Below, one piece after another: positions 8,263 through 16,969 of a DNA stretch of 64,000 nt. The notes under the pieces are model-generated. The model was given only the letters and a program-made list of their open reading frames with translations. It searched no databases and was not told where the DNA came from. Every line of letters starts with the position of its first letter. Position 1 is the stretch's first letter. Origin of the DNA: Pyxidicoccus caerfyrddinensis (GTDB lineage: Bacteria; Myxococcota; Myxococcia; Myxococcales; Myxococcaceae); contig NZ_JAAIYA010000022.1 in the NCBI RefSeq assembly GCF_010894405.1, positions 124,001-188,000 on the forward strand, read 5' to 3'. The position numbers and the translations under genes are program-made.

Positions 8263-8653
8263 GCTTGAAGTGCTCCGGGGTGATGGGCACCACGCTGATG
8301 CGGCTGCGGGTGAGCAGCTGGCAGTCCTTCAGCGCGGGCGTGGCCTTGAAGGTGGCCAGGTCCACCGGTTGCTTCAGCGCGAAGGCGGGGCCCACGTCGA
8401 CAGAGGCCCAGTCCTCGCCCGGCGCGGTGGGGTCCGGACCGGCGGCGGCGAGCACCTTCGCCACGGCCACCACGGCCTTGCCCTCGTTCGAGTGGTAGTA
8501 GAGGCACAGGTCGCCGGCCTTCATCGCCCGGAGGTTGTTGCGCGCCTCGTAGTTGCGCACTCCGGTCCACTCCGTCTTCCCGTCCTTCTCCAGCTGGGCA
8601 TACGCGTAGACAGAAGGCTCGCTCTTGATGAGCCAGTACTGGGGTTTCGCCAT
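8225..8653 (-). CDS. EVE-domain protein (PUA-like, thymocyte nuclear protein 1 family)
   Basis: A 142-residue protein that is essentially a single EVE domain. Family hallmarks are the start KPQYWLIKSEPSVYAY, WTGVRNYEARNNLR, and MKAGDLCLYYHSN, followed by the closing strand SVVPITPEHF. EVE folds belong to the PUA/YTH group and are thought to bind modified bases in DNA or RNA. The ATG at 8653 gives the usual N-terminus. It stands alone and converges with the permease gene. Its target is unknown. Confidence 0.88.
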   Translation of the reverse strand: MAKPQYWLIKSEPSVYAYAQLEKDGKTEWTGVRNYEARNNLRAMKAGDLCLYYHSNEGKAVVAVAKVLAAAGPDPTAPGEDWASVDVGPAFALKQPVDLATFKATPALKDCQLLTRSRISVVPITPEHFKLILKMGKTALPK

Positions 8654-8879
8654 GGCGGCGGAACATAGAGCAGGGGAGGGCGCGGGAGGCCAGCGGCGAA
8701 TGTGTCGCCATGCGCGCGGACGCACCGGACCGCAGGCCCGGACCGGAGATCGGACACTCGCGGTGAAAGCGGCGTGCGCGCCCGGAGCTTCCAGGACAGG
8801 CTGCGTCCCTCCGCACGGGAGGCGTGCGCCCGGCCCTGGGCCCCGTTAGAGGGTGCGGCCAACTTCGGGAGTGGAACGC

Positions 8880-9674
8880 ATGGACCTGGAACTGAAGGAC
8901 AAGGTTGCGCTGGTGAGTGGCTCCACGGCGGGCATCGGCTTGGCCATCGCGGAGGCCCTGGCCCAGGAGGGCGCGGAGGTCATCGTCAATGGCCGCACGC
9001 AGGAGCGCGTGGACGCGGCGCTGAAGGAGCTTCGTGGGAAGCAGCCCGGCGCGAAGCTGCGCGGCGTGGCGGGTGACCTGGGAACACGCGACGGCGTGAA
9101 TCGGATGCTCAAGGAGGTGCCCCGCGTGGACATCCTGGTGAACAACCTGGGCGCGTTCGCGCCGCACGCCTTCGAGGAAATCACCGACGAAGATTGGTTC
9201 AGCATCTTCGAGGTGAACGTGATGAGCGGCGTGCGGCTCAGCCGCCACTACCTCAAGGGCATGCGCGAGAAGAACTGGGGCCGCATCCTCTTCATCTCCA
9301 GTGAGTCCGGCATCCAGATTCCGGTGGAGATGGTCCACTACGGCGTCACCAAGACGGCGCAGATTGCGCTGGCTCGTGGCATCGCCGAGGGCACGATGGG
9401 GACGAACGTCACGGTGAACTCCATCCTCCCCGGCCCCACGCGCTCGGAGGGCGTGGAGGGCTTCCTGGCGAACCTGTCGCGCCAGCAGGGCGTGGACGTG
9501 GCCACGGTGGAGCGCGACTTCTTCAAGAACGCGCGTCCCTCCTCGCTGCTCCAGCGCTTCGAGCGGCCGGAGGAGATTGCCGCGCTGGTGGCCTTCGTGT
9601 GCAGCCCGAAGTCCTCCGGCATCAACGGCGCCGCGCTGCGCGTGGACGGCGGCGTGGTGCGCGCCATCGCCTGA
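8880..9674 (+). CDS. Short-chain dehydrogenase/reductase
   Basis: A 264-residue cytosolic NAD(P)-dependent oxidoreductase of the classical SDR family. The cofactor motif is GSTAGIGLAIAEAL (TGxxxGIG type). DILVNNLG carries the structural NNxG, and the catalytic Ser, Tyr and Lys appear as FISSESG and YGVTK. The C-terminal INGAALRVDGG is the usual end of 3-oxoacyl-ACP-reductase-like members. The ATG at 8880 gives the family start MDLELKDKVALVSGS. The substrate cannot be predicted and no linked pathway genes are nearby. Confidence 0.88.
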   Translation: MDLELKDKVALVSGSTAGIGLAIAEALAQEGAEVIVNGRTQERVDAALKELRGKQPGAKLRGVAGDLGTRDGVNRMLKEVPRVDILVNNLGAFAPHAFEEITDEDWFSIFEVNVMSGVRLSRHYLKGMREKNWGRILFISSESGIQIPVEMVHYGVTKTAQIALARGIAEGTMGTNVTVNSILPGPTRSEGVEGFLANLSRQQGVDVATVERDFFKNARPSSLLQRFERPEEIAALVAFVCSPKSSGINGAALRVDGGVVRAIA

Positions 9675-9700
9675 CGCGGCGGAGCGGGCCGGAGGGCTCC

Positions 9701-9760
9701 CTGTTCGGAAATGTCGGGGGGTTGCGCCCGCCCCTCAAATGTCCCGATATTTCCGAACAG
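9701..9760. repeat. 18-bp inverted repeat with one mismatch
   Basis: CTGTTCGGAAATGTCGGG (9701-9718) pairs with CCCGATATTTCCGAACAG (9743-9760) at 17 of 18 positions around a 24-nt loop. It lies 27 nt after the SDR stop and could terminate that gene. It is AT-richer than its surroundings and lacks a T-tract, so a mobile intergenic palindrome is the alternative. Confidence 0.6.
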
Positions 9761-9869
9761 CACGGTCCCCGAGGCCGCCCCCGGCAGTGCTCGGCCGCGG
9801 GGCGGGTGACGGGCCACGGCCCGCGTGCGAGCATCGACGGAACGCTCCTCCACGGAAGCACCCGCGCCC

Positions 9870-10814
9870 ATGGCTTCACCGTCCACCTTCCGCCGTGTCC
9901 TCCAACATCCCTTCACGCGGCTCGTGCTCTGCGTCGTGCTCTCGGTGGTGCTCGCGCTGCTGCTGCATGGGCTCGGCCGGCTTCTCGGGCTGCAGCGGCT
10001 CCTGCCCGGCAACCCCGGCCTTCTGCTCTTCGCGGTGTTCAACGCCACCGGTGTCCTGCTGGCGATGTGGCTGGTGGAGTGGGGCACAGGACGCCGCACG
10101 CTCGCGCAGCTGGGCTTGGGACGGCATCGGGCCCTGCGCGACCTGGGCCGGGGCCTGCTGCTGGGCCTGGCGTTGCTCAGCGCGGTGGTCGGAATCATGG
10201 CGCTTGCCGGCTGGTACCACCTGGTGGACGGGCCTCCGGAGACGCTCCAGGACGAGGCCCGCGACGCGCTCTGGTGGGCGGCCATCTTCACGGCGGCGGG
10301 CTTCTTCGAGGAGGTGGCCTTCCGCGGCATCGCCTTCCGGCTGCTGGAGGAATGGTTGGGCTCGGCTGCGGCGCTGCTCCTCAGCAGTGCCTTCTTCGGC
10401 CTCGTCCACGCCATGAACCCGAATGCCACCTGGTTCGCCACGCTGGCGATTGCCCTGGAGGCGGGAGTGCTCCTGGCCGCGGCGTACATGCTGACCCGCT
10501 CGTTGTGGTTCGCCACCGGAGTGCACGTCGCCTGGAACTGGACCCAGGGCGCGCTCTTCGGCGTCGCCGTCTCGGGCACGGACGTGGCTTCACTGCTGGA
10601 GAGCCGGACCGAGGGCCCCGCGGCCTGGACGGGCGGCGCGTTCGGCGCGGAGGCGGGCGGCGTGGCGGTGTTGTTGTGCACCACCGCCGGAGTCCTGCTC
10701 CTGGTGTACGCGGCGCGCAGGGGGCAGTGGGTTCCTTTCCTGCCCCGGCTCCGAGCGCGGCGAGACGCCGAGATGCCGGCGCCCGAAGCCGCGCCGCCCG
10801 GCCTGACGCCGTGA
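9870..10814 (+). CDS. CPBP-family intramembrane metalloprotease
   Basis: A 314-residue polytopic membrane protein with about eight hydrophobic segments. The CPBP/Abi (Rce1-like) motifs are present: FFEEVAFRG (EExxxR, first catalytic motif), FFGLVHAMN (FxxxH) and the later HVAWNW (HxxxN/W). Rce1 homologues cleave prenylated CAAX proteins. Bacterial members act in bacteriocin self-immunity, membrane proteolysis or protein scaffolding. The ATG at 9870 is preferred over an upstream start because the hydrophobic core begins soon after. It is monocistronic and converges with the debranching enzyme gene. The substrate is unknown. Confidence 0.85.
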   Translation: MASPSTFRRVLQHPFTRLVLCVVLSVVLALLLHGLGRLLGLQRLLPGNPGLLLFAVFNATGVLLAMWLVEWGTGRRTLAQLGLGRHRALRDLGRGLLLGLALLSAVVGIMALAGWYHLVDGPPETLQDEARDALWWAAIFTAAGFFEEVAFRGIAFRLLEEWLGSAAALLLSSAFFGLVHAMNPNATWFATLAIALEAGVLLAAAYMLTRSLWFATGVHVAWNWTQGALFGVAVSGTDVASLLESRTEGPAAWTGGAFGAEAGGVAVLLCTTAGVLLLVYAARRGQWVPFLPRLRARRDAEMPAPEAAPPGLTP

Positions 10815-10855
10815 CGCCGTGAAGGCGGGCCACGCGTCGAAGCGCGGCCCTCCGC

Positions 10856-12892
10856 TCACGTCACATGCGTCTTCATGAACACGCGCAGCGCCTCGGCCAC
10901 GCTCCACGCCTGGGCGATGCAGCCGCGCGGCCGGAAGGGCTCGCTGGCATCGAAGATTTCGCTGATCTGCCCGATGCCCGTGTTCAGCAGATGCTCCTCC
11001 ATGCCCCGCAGGAGCGCGCGCGCCGCCTGGACGTCCGGGTTCACCTTCAGCGTCGCGTCTACATAGTGGCCGATGAGCCAGCCCCACACGGTGCCCTGGT
11101 GGTACGCCGCATCCCGCGCGCGCAAATCACCATCGTAGTTCGCCTTGTAGTCCGCACTCCCCGGCGCAAGGCTGCGCAGGCCCACTGGCGTCACCAGGTC
11201 GCGCCGCACCACCTCCAGCACGGGCTCCCAGCGCTCACGGTGCAGCACCGGGTGCTTCAGGGAGATGGCGAACACCTGGTTGGGGCGGATGGCCGCGTCC
11301 TCCTTCGCGTGCTCGCCGTCCACCACGTCGAAGAGGCACTGGAGCTTCTCGTTCCAGAAGCGCCGGTTGAAGCTGCCGTACGCCTTCTCCGCCGCCGCGA
11401 GGTAGGGCCGCGCGTCGTGTCCCAGCCGCTCCGCCCAGGTGGCCATCAGTCGCAGGGCGTTGAACCACAGGGCGTTGATTTCCACCGCCTTGCCCCGGCG
11501 CGGCGTCACCACCCAGCCGTCCACCTTCGCGTCCATCCACGTGAGCTGATAGCCGTCCGCGCCCTGCCGCAGCAGCCCGTCCGCCGGGTCCACGCCGATG
11601 TTGAAGCGCGTGCCCTTCTGGTGGTGCTCGATGATGGAGCGCAGCGTGGGGAAGAGGTCTTGCAGCAGCTCCGCGTCCTTCGCGCTCTCGAGGTAGCGGT
11701 CCACCGCGTGGAAGAACCACAGCGTCGCGTCGGCCGTGTGGTAGACGCCCTCGCTCTCGCCGTCCGGGAAGTAGTTGGGGATGAGGCCGTCGCGCACGTA
11801 GTGCTGGAAGGTGCGGAGGATGGCCGCCGCCTCGTGGACGCGGCCCGTGCACAGCGTCAGGCCGTCGAACGAAATCATCGTGTCCCGGCCCCAGTCGGTG
11901 AACCAGTGATAGCCGGCGATGACGCTGCGCGCGTCCTGGCCCATGGAGCGCGCCCACGCGTCGTCCGCGGCGCGCATCGGGGCGATGATGAACTGGTCCG
12001 CCGCCAGCACCAGCCGCGCGGGTACTCCGGTCCGTGCTTCCGGCGGGGCGCGGCTGATGAGTCGCTGCTCACGCTCCAGCTCCAGTGTGAAGACCTCGGC
12101 CGGGTCGCGCTCCAGGCAGCTCCAGGCGTCCGTGGTGATGCCCAGCGCGAGCGTCTCGCCCGGTGCCACCTTGCAGTCGAAGTAGCCCGGGGAGTGTTGC
12201 ATCTCCGTGTGCTCGTACCCCCGCGCCTTCTCCACGCGGTAGCGCTGCACGGCGGACGTCTCTTCCAGCCCCACGAAGGGCGAGGCGCGGCTGCCGTACA
12301 TGCGCAGGCGCACGGGCGGCGCGTCATCGCCGATGCGCAGCTCCACATGAGGGCCCTCGAGGACGACTGTGGCCTCCAGGTGACGGGAGGGAATGGGCCT
12401 GTCGTGCGGACGGTCCACGGGGAAGGGGCGCAGTCGCAGAGACACTTCCGGCCCGGACACGTGCTCCCAGGCGATGAAGACGGTGTTCTCGCCGTGCGCC
12501 ATCACCAGCTTGCGCCGCAGCCGCGCCGGGCCGAGCTGGTACTCCCAGACAGGCACCAGGCCGTCGAGGTGGAAGTCTCGCAGGTGCAGCGCCCCGTCCT
12601 CGCTCGAGGTGCCGTCCGCGCGCTCCTCGGAGCCGAGCGCGTACGTCTTCCCGCCCACGTCCGCGTGCTCCACCAGACGCGCCAGCAACACCGTGCGGCC
12701 GCGCTTCTCCAGGTTGGGAATGAACAGGCCGTGGTAGCGGCGCGTGTTGCAGCCCACCACCGTGCCGGACGCGTAGCCGCCGCGGCCGTTGGTGACGAGC
12801 CACTCGTCGTGCAGCGCCTCGCGGAAGTCCGGGCCTGTGGGCCACTCGAAGCCAAGGCGGGGGAGAGAAGGGGAGGAAAGGTCCACAGTCAC
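10856..12892 (-). CDS. Glycogen debranching enzyme (amylo-alpha-1,6-glucosidase type)
   Basis: A 678-residue cytosolic glycoside hydrolase that removes alpha-1,6-linked branches from glycogen. The N-terminal GDE_N beta-sandwich domain (about 15-240) starts with EWLVTNGRGGYASGTVVG, a strong family hallmark. The C-terminal (alpha/alpha)6 barrel (about 290-670) has WFTDWGRDTMISFDGL, GLIPNYFPDG, LTWMDAKV and YHQGTVWGWLIG, which carry the acidic catalytic residues. The GTG at 12892 is preferred because GAGGAG sits 8 nt upstream; the ATG at 12964 would add 24 residues with no family match. Myxobacteria store and consume glycogen around sporulation, but no other glycogen gene is adjacent. Confidence 0.9.
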   Translation of the reverse strand: MTVDLSSPSLPRLGFEWPTGPDFREALHDEWLVTNGRGGYASGTVVGCNTRRYHGLFIPNLEKRGRTVLLARLVEHADVGGKTYALGSEERADGTSSEDGALHLRDFHLDGLVPVWEYQLGPARLRRKLVMAHGENTVFIAWEHVSGPEVSLRLRPFPVDRPHDRPIPSRHLEATVVLEGPHVELRIGDDAPPVRLRMYGSRASPFVGLEETSAVQRYRVEKARGYEHTEMQHSPGYFDCKVAPGETLALGITTDAWSCLERDPAEVFTLELEREQRLISRAPPEARTGVPARLVLAADQFIIAPMRAADDAWARSMGQDARSVIAGYHWFTDWGRDTMISFDGLTLCTGRVHEAAAILRTFQHYVRDGLIPNYFPDGESEGVYHTADATLWFFHAVDRYLESAKDAELLQDLFPTLRSIIEHHQKGTRFNIGVDPADGLLRQGADGYQLTWMDAKVDGWVVTPRRGKAVEINALWFNALRLMATWAERLGHDARPYLAAAEKAYGSFNRRFWNEKLQCLFDVVDGEHAKEDAAIRPNQVFAISLKHPVLHRERWEPVLEVVRRDLVTPVGLRSLAPGSADYKANYDGDLRARDAAYHQGTVWGWLIGHYVDATLKVNPDVQAARALLRGMEEHLLNTGIGQISEIFDASEPFRPRGCIAQAWSVAEALRVFMKTHVT

Positions 12893-13070
12893 GCCGTTTT
12901 CTCCTCGGTGCTCGTCGGCACCCGCGCGCTCCGTCCGGGGACGTGCCGAGGCGACGTTGTGCATGCGGACCGTGCGAAGAAAGCACTGGGACGCGTCGCT
13001 GCACGGGGAAGCGGCCTGGCGTGCGGACGAGACATCTGTTGTCTCCTCGGCCGCCGAGCAGCCTCGAAAT

Positions 13071-13106
13071 GAAAAGGGGCCCGGCCCTTTCTACAGGCCG
13101 GGCCCC
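13071..13106 (-). terminator. Rho-independent terminator of the small membrane protein gene
   Basis: On the minus strand an 11-bp perfect GC stem (GGGGCCCGGCC with GGCCGGGCCCC, 13076-13086 and 13096-13106) is followed directly by TTTTCATTTC. This is the clearest intrinsic terminator in the window and lies 15 nt after the stop at 13122. Confidence 0.85.
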
Positions 13107-13121
13107 GGACTCCTGAAAAGA

Positions 13122-13322
13122 CTACGCCTGCTTCGCCACGCTTCCGGTCGGCGCCGTTGCCGTCGCCTTGCCGTTGAGCAGCGAGCTGCTCGCGTAGAGA
13201 GCCAGACCCACGACTCCCAGCACCGCAGCTTCCATATGAGACGCGAACGACACGCCCATCAACGTCATGGCCCCAGTGCCCATCGCGAACGCCGCCGCCA
13301 CCGCCCCCGCCGCCTTCCTCAT
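13122..13322 (-). CDS. Small hydrophobic membrane protein, unknown function
   Basis: A 66-residue protein buried inside a long spurious open frame. Support comes from a good ribosome site (GGGAGAAGGCGG just before the ATG), a plausible protein with two hydrophobic segments (about 4-24 and 30-48), and a textbook terminator just after the stop. The C-terminus is short and Ala/Thr-rich. The first segment could instead be a signal peptide. It is divergent from exoA across a 369-nt gap. No family recognised. Confidence 0.65.
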   Translation of the reverse strand: MRKAAGAVAAAFAMGTGAMTLMGVSFASHMEAAVLGVVGLALYASSSLLNGKATATAPTGSVAKQA

Positions 13323-13691
13323 CCGCCTTCTCCCGGGCCCCCCGGCCCCTGTTGTGTGTACCGTGTTGCCTCGCCCGTCTTCCTTATCAAGACGCGTGCC
13401 ACGCACGGCACGTGCGGAATGGGAAGGCGTGTGGCCTGGGGTGGGTAAACCTCTTCTCTGATCTGACCCCTCCCTGCAGAAATCACTGGATGAGACGCCA
13501 GTACGATGCCGGAAAAATTTCCTGGAGCCGGGGACCTCTCCAGGTGGGGCACTTCGTAACCCACGACGATCCATGGACTTTCCCTCCCCACGTCGCGTGG
13601 CACACCCGCTGCTATGGGACTGCCGCCGGAAGCGTGGCGCACGAGACTTCGAGGCCACGTGCGAGACATCCGCAGCGAGGGAGAGCAGACG
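13323..13691. promoter_or_regulatory. Intergenic control region between the small membrane protein gene and exoA
   Basis: This 369-nt gap has no credible gene. It holds the sigma-54 promoter for exoA (13598-13613), the palindrome CCACG-TCG-CGTGG overlapping the -24 element (13588-13600), and the inverted repeat CCTGGAG...CTCCAGG (13521-13544). It also holds GGAAA-N2-TTTCC at 13511-13522. The last two lie 60-90 bp upstream of the promoter, the usual distance for enhancer-binding activator sites. Promoter elements for the divergent small gene were not resolved. Confidence 0.5.
13598..13613 (+). promoter_or_regulatory. Sigma-54 (-24/-12) promoter for exoA
   Basis: TGGCAC-ACCCG-CTGCT matches the sigma-54 consensus at 15 of 16 positions, with GG and GC correctly spaced (12 bp from the first G of each). 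Transcription would begin about 12 nt later, near 13624, leaving a 68-nt leader before the exoA ATG at 13692. In M. xanthus the exo operon is known to depend on an enhancer-binding protein, which fits. Confidence 0.8.
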
Positions 13692-14264
13692 ATGGGCAAG
13701 ACGAGCGCGGGGTTCTGGACGGTGTTGGGCGTGATGCTCCTGGCGGGCTGTGCCCACCAGCCGAATGTGAAGGTGGACAACTCGGAGCAGCCCTACCGGA
13801 TTGGTCGTGAGGATGTGCTGGACATCGCCGTGTGGCGGGATCCGGAGCTGTCGCGGACGCTGCCGGTCCGTCCCGATGGCTTCATCTCCATGCCGATGGT
13901 GGGCGAGCTCCAGGCCGCGGGCAAGACGCCCACGGAGCTGGCCGAGTCCCTGAAGCACAGCCTGCAGGCGTATGTGCAGGAGCCCCGCGTGACAGTGATT
14001 GTCCGCGAGGTGAACAGCAGCCGGGTGTTCGTCACCGGTGAGGTCCACAACCCCGGCGCCTATCCGCTCCGGGGTCGCGTGTCGCTCCTGCAGGCGATTG
14101 CCCTGGCGGGCGGCTTCACGGACTTCGCCAACTCGGACGGCATCGTGGTCATCCGCACCGACTCCAACGGCGGACAGATTCCGGTGCGCTACAGCGACCT
14201 GATCTCGCCCGACGGTGGCCAGGAGCTGTTCCTGCGGCCGGGTGACACCATCGTCGTGCCGTGA
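13692..14264 (+). CDS. exoA: Polysaccharide export (OPX/Wza-family) lipoprotein ExoA
   Basis: Outer-envelope polysaccharide export protein for the spore coat. The 190-residue precursor has a lipoprotein signal with lipobox LAGC (Cys20). A Poly_export domain follows (about 35-115, starting YRIGREDVLDIAVWRDPEL), then one SLBB-type domain (about 120-185, VFVTGEVHNPGAYPL). It is a short OPX protein that lacks the C-terminal outer-membrane helix of E. coli Wza. The next gene, a beta-barrel, may therefore supply the outer-membrane pore, as proposed for myxobacterial systems. The ATG at 13692 is chosen for the signal peptide; the frame upstream overlaps the promoter. Confidence 0.93.
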   Translation: MGKTSAGFWTVLGVMLLAGCAHQPNVKVDNSEQPYRIGREDVLDIAVWRDPELSRTLPVRPDGFISMPMVGELQAAGKTPTELAESLKHSLQAYVQEPRVTVIVREVNSSRVFVTGEVHNPGAYPLRGRVSLLQAIALAGGFTDFANSDGIVVIRTDSNGGQIPVRYSDLISPDGGQELFLRPGDTIVVP

Positions 14265-14348
14265 GTGGTTTCGCGTGTCGTGACGGGTTTCAGAGGTATG
14301 GGCGTCGTGGTTCGGGACGGTGGGTGGCGTGTGGGACGGAGGGCGACG

Positions 14349-15497
14349 GTGAAGGGCAACTGGAAGAAGTGGCTGCTCACGGGCCTGATGCTCGTCGCGC
14401 CAGCCGCACGGGGCGCGACGGTGTGGGAGCCGAAGGTGCGGCTCACCGCGGAGGAGCGCTACGACGACGACCTGCGGCTGGGTGATGGCGCGGCCGGCGG
14501 CCAGCTGATGACGAAGCTGACCCCTCGGCTGGGCGTGGAAGGTGGAGACGGGCGGCTGAAGCTGGACGGCTTCTACGCGGCGGACCTCCTCATGCGGCAC
14601 GGCTCCGGCAAGGTGACGCTGGACCACCGCGCGGGGCTCGAGGCCCACCACGTGCTGACGCGCCGGCTGAAGGTGGACTCGGCCGTCCGGGTGTTCCGCG
14701 TGACGGACCCGTCCTCGCTGCCGCGTGACGGCTTGGCGCGCTCCACGTCGCCCACGTTCTTCACCCAGGCGAACCTGAGCGCCACCGCGCGCACCACGGA
14801 GCGGCTGGACGTGCGCGCCGGCTACAAGTTCGAGGCGGTGCGCATCCTCGAGTCGGGGCAGCAGGCGGGCTACGCTCACACCCCGTCACTGGAGGCCTGG
14901 TACCGCTCCACGCGGCGGCTGAGCCTGGGCCTGGAGTACCGGTACCAGGGCTTCCTCTACCAGGGGGACCTGGCCCAGGCGAACGGGGTGGCGGCGGGGC
15001 TGCGCTACCGGCTGACGCGGCCCACGACGCTGCTCGTCCGGGCGGGCCCGGTCTACTACGTGGGTGCGAATGGCCTCGAGCGCGGCTGGGTGCCGCGCGT
15101 GAATCTGGAGTTGCAGCGGGAAGGCGAGCTGCTCGACGTGGGCGTGGCGGTGGGCCACGACCTGGTGGGCGCGAGCGGCTTCGCCAACGCGGTGTGGGCG
15201 GACTATGCGTCGCTGATTCTGGCGCGGCGCTTTACGCAGCGGTTCAACGCCTTCGGCGCGGCCAGCTTCTTCCGTAACGGCCGTGCGCCGGACCAACAGT
15301 GGGGCGTCTTCAGCGGTTCGCCGCTGGTGTCGCAGGGGTATGCCTTGAGTGGTGGGGTGGAGTACCGCATCAACCGGCGCGTAGCCGCGCAGGGTGCGGT
15401 GGACAGGATTGCTCAGGTGGGTGTGGCGGAAACGGCGGGCGCGGCGGACCTGACGCGCAATGTCTTCGCCGTCCGACTGGTGGTGACGCCTTGGTAG
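14349..15497 (+). CDS. exoB: Outer-membrane beta-barrel protein ExoB
   Basis: A 382-residue exported protein with a signal peptide (about 1-22) followed by a beta-rich sequence of alternating residues throughout. The C-terminal strand ends VRLVVTPW, an aromatic end typical of outer-membrane barrels. In M. xanthus ExoB is needed for spore coat export, and it probably forms the outer-membrane channel with the short OPX protein ExoA. The GTG at 14349 is preferred because GGAGGGCG precedes it and the signal peptide begins there. The in-frame GTG at 14265, right after the exoA stop, would bury the signal sequence 28 residues in. Confidence 0.85.
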   Translation: MKGNWKKWLLTGLMLVAPAARGATVWEPKVRLTAEERYDDDLRLGDGAAGGQLMTKLTPRLGVEGGDGRLKLDGFYAADLLMRHGSGKVTLDHRAGLEAHHVLTRRLKVDSAVRVFRVTDPSSLPRDGLARSTSPTFFTQANLSATARTTERLDVRAGYKFEAVRILESGQQAGYAHTPSLEAWYRSTRRLSLGLEYRYQGFLYQGDLAQANGVAAGLRYRLTRPTTLLVRAGPVYYVGANGLERGWVPRVNLELQREGELLDVGVAVGHDLVGASGFANAVWADYASLILARRFTQRFNAFGAASFFRNGRAPDQQWGVFSGSPLVSQGYALSGGVEYRINRRVAAQGAVDRIAQVGVAETAGAADLTRNVFAVRLVVTPW

Positions 15498-15529
15498 CTA
15501 CAGCGAGAGGGATGGAGGAGGAGCGGAAC

Positions 15530-16939
15530 ATGGAGCGAGGGATGACGGCGGACCAGCTGCTGGCTGCCCTGTGGCGCCGCAAGGCCTTGGTGGGAGCCAT
15601 CGCAGCGGCGGTCTTCGCGGTGGGCGCGGCCATCGTGATGACGCGGCCGAGCATGTACGACGCGTCGGTGGTGGTCCGCGTGGAGCCGCAGCGGCCGGGC
15701 GAGGAGATGGTGCAGCGCACGGTGAGCGAGCTCATCGAACAGCGGCTGCTCACGGTGAGGCAGGAGCTGCTCGCCCGCCCCGTGCTCCAGAAGGCCATCG
15801 AAGAGATGAACCTCTACCCGGACATCGTGTCCGAGAAGGGCATGGAGTCCGCGGTCGCCCAGATGCGCAAGGACCTCACGGTGCGCATCGAGGGTGACAC
15901 GGCCTTCGAGCTCACCTACTCCAACCGCGACCCGCAGGTGGCCGCGCAGGTGGCCAACCGGCTGCCGGACATCTTCTCCGCGGAGACGCTGAAGATCCGC
16001 CAGACGCAGGCGGCGCGCGCCACGGAGCTGTTCAACGACGAGATGGGCAACCTGGGCGTCGCCGTCTCGTCCTGGGAGCGCAAGATTGCCCAGTTCAAGG
16101 TGGACCACCTGGGTGAGCTGCCCGAGCAGATGGAGATGAACATGCGCGGCCTGGAGCGCGTGTCCCAGCTGATGCAGACCAAGTCCGAGGAGCTGCGCGC
16201 CGCCGAGGCCCGCCGCTCCGACCTGGCCCGCGCCCGCAACGCGGTGGACAGCGAGGCCGGCCGGCTCGAGGCCGCGGAGAACGGCCTCACCCGCGCCCTG
16301 GTCAACGCCCGCACCCAGTGGACGGAGGACCACCCTGAAATCAAGCGGCTGTCCAGCGAGCTCGACACCATGACGAACAAGCGCAAGGACGCGGAAGGCC
16401 GGCTGTGGGCCGAGCGCGCCGAGCGCACCCGCGTGGCCCAGCTCATCGAGTCCGTGCAGAAGGACATCGTCGACCTGCAGAAGCAGGCCGAGGTCTACCA
16501 GGCGCGGCTCACCAACACCCCGCGCTGGGCGCACGAGCTGGCGGTGATGAACCGCGACTACGAAATCACCCGCACCAAGTACCAGAGCGTGGTGAGCCGC
16601 AAGGTCGAGGCCGAGCTGGCGCAGGAGCTGGAGGCCAAGAGCGCCAAGAGCCTCTTCAACGTCATCTCCCCGGCCGGTGTGCCGGGGGTTCCGGCCCGGC
16701 CGGACCGCGTGACGGGCATGCTCATCGCACTGCTGGTGGCCCTCGGCCTGGGCATCCTCACCGGTGCGGTGCTCGAGATGCGCGACGACAGCCTGCGCGA
16801 CGGCACCGAGGTGCGCGAGCGCCTCACGCTGCCGGTGCTGGCGGTGGTCCCGGATATGCATGGCAAGACGGAGCGGCGGATTCTGATGCCGTCTTCGGGG
16901 GCTCGAAACAGCGTGTCTTCCCCCACGTCGTTGAACTGA
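15530..16939 (+). CDS. exoC: Chain-length determinant (Wzz/PCP-type) protein ExoC
   Basis: A 469-residue inner-membrane polysaccharide co-polymerase that controls polymer length and contacts the tyrosine kinase ExoD. It has a Wzz domain with TM1 (about 20-40), a large periplasmic region with long coiled-coil segments (about 150-370), and TM2 near the C-terminus (about 400-422, preceded by a Pro-rich VPGVPARPDR). It has no kinase domain, so it is the adaptor half of a split BY-kinase pair, with exoD next downstream. GGAGGAG lies 9 nt before the ATG at 15530. The ATG at 15512 is a weaker alternative. Confidence 0.92.
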   Translation: MERGMTADQLLAALWRRKALVGAIAAAVFAVGAAIVMTRPSMYDASVVVRVEPQRPGEEMVQRTVSELIEQRLLTVRQELLARPVLQKAIEEMNLYPDIVSEKGMESAVAQMRKDLTVRIEGDTAFELTYSNRDPQVAAQVANRLPDIFSAETLKIRQTQAARATELFNDEMGNLGVAVSSWERKIAQFKVDHLGELPEQMEMNMRGLERVSQLMQTKSEELRAAEARRSDLARARNAVDSEAGRLEAAENGLTRALVNARTQWTEDHPEIKRLSSELDTMTNKRKDAEGRLWAERAERTRVAQLIESVQKDIVDLQKQAEVYQARLTNTPRWAHELAVMNRDYEITRTKYQSVVSRKVEAELAQELEAKSAKSLFNVISPAGVPGVPARPDRVTGMLIALLVALGLGILTGAVLEMRDDSLRDGTEVRERLTLPVLAVVPDMHGKTERRILMPSSGARNSVSSPTSLN

Positions 16940-16969
16940 GTCGCCGAAGAAAGGACGGAGGACCAAGAG

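Noticed and set aside
8663..8879. Possible small gene between the EVE and SDR genes
   Set aside because: Frames here are Arg/Pro-rich without a ribosome site or family features; treated as intergenic.
10865..13072. 735-codon open frame on the plus strand
   Set aside because: Antisense to the debranching enzyme; no recognisable protein features.
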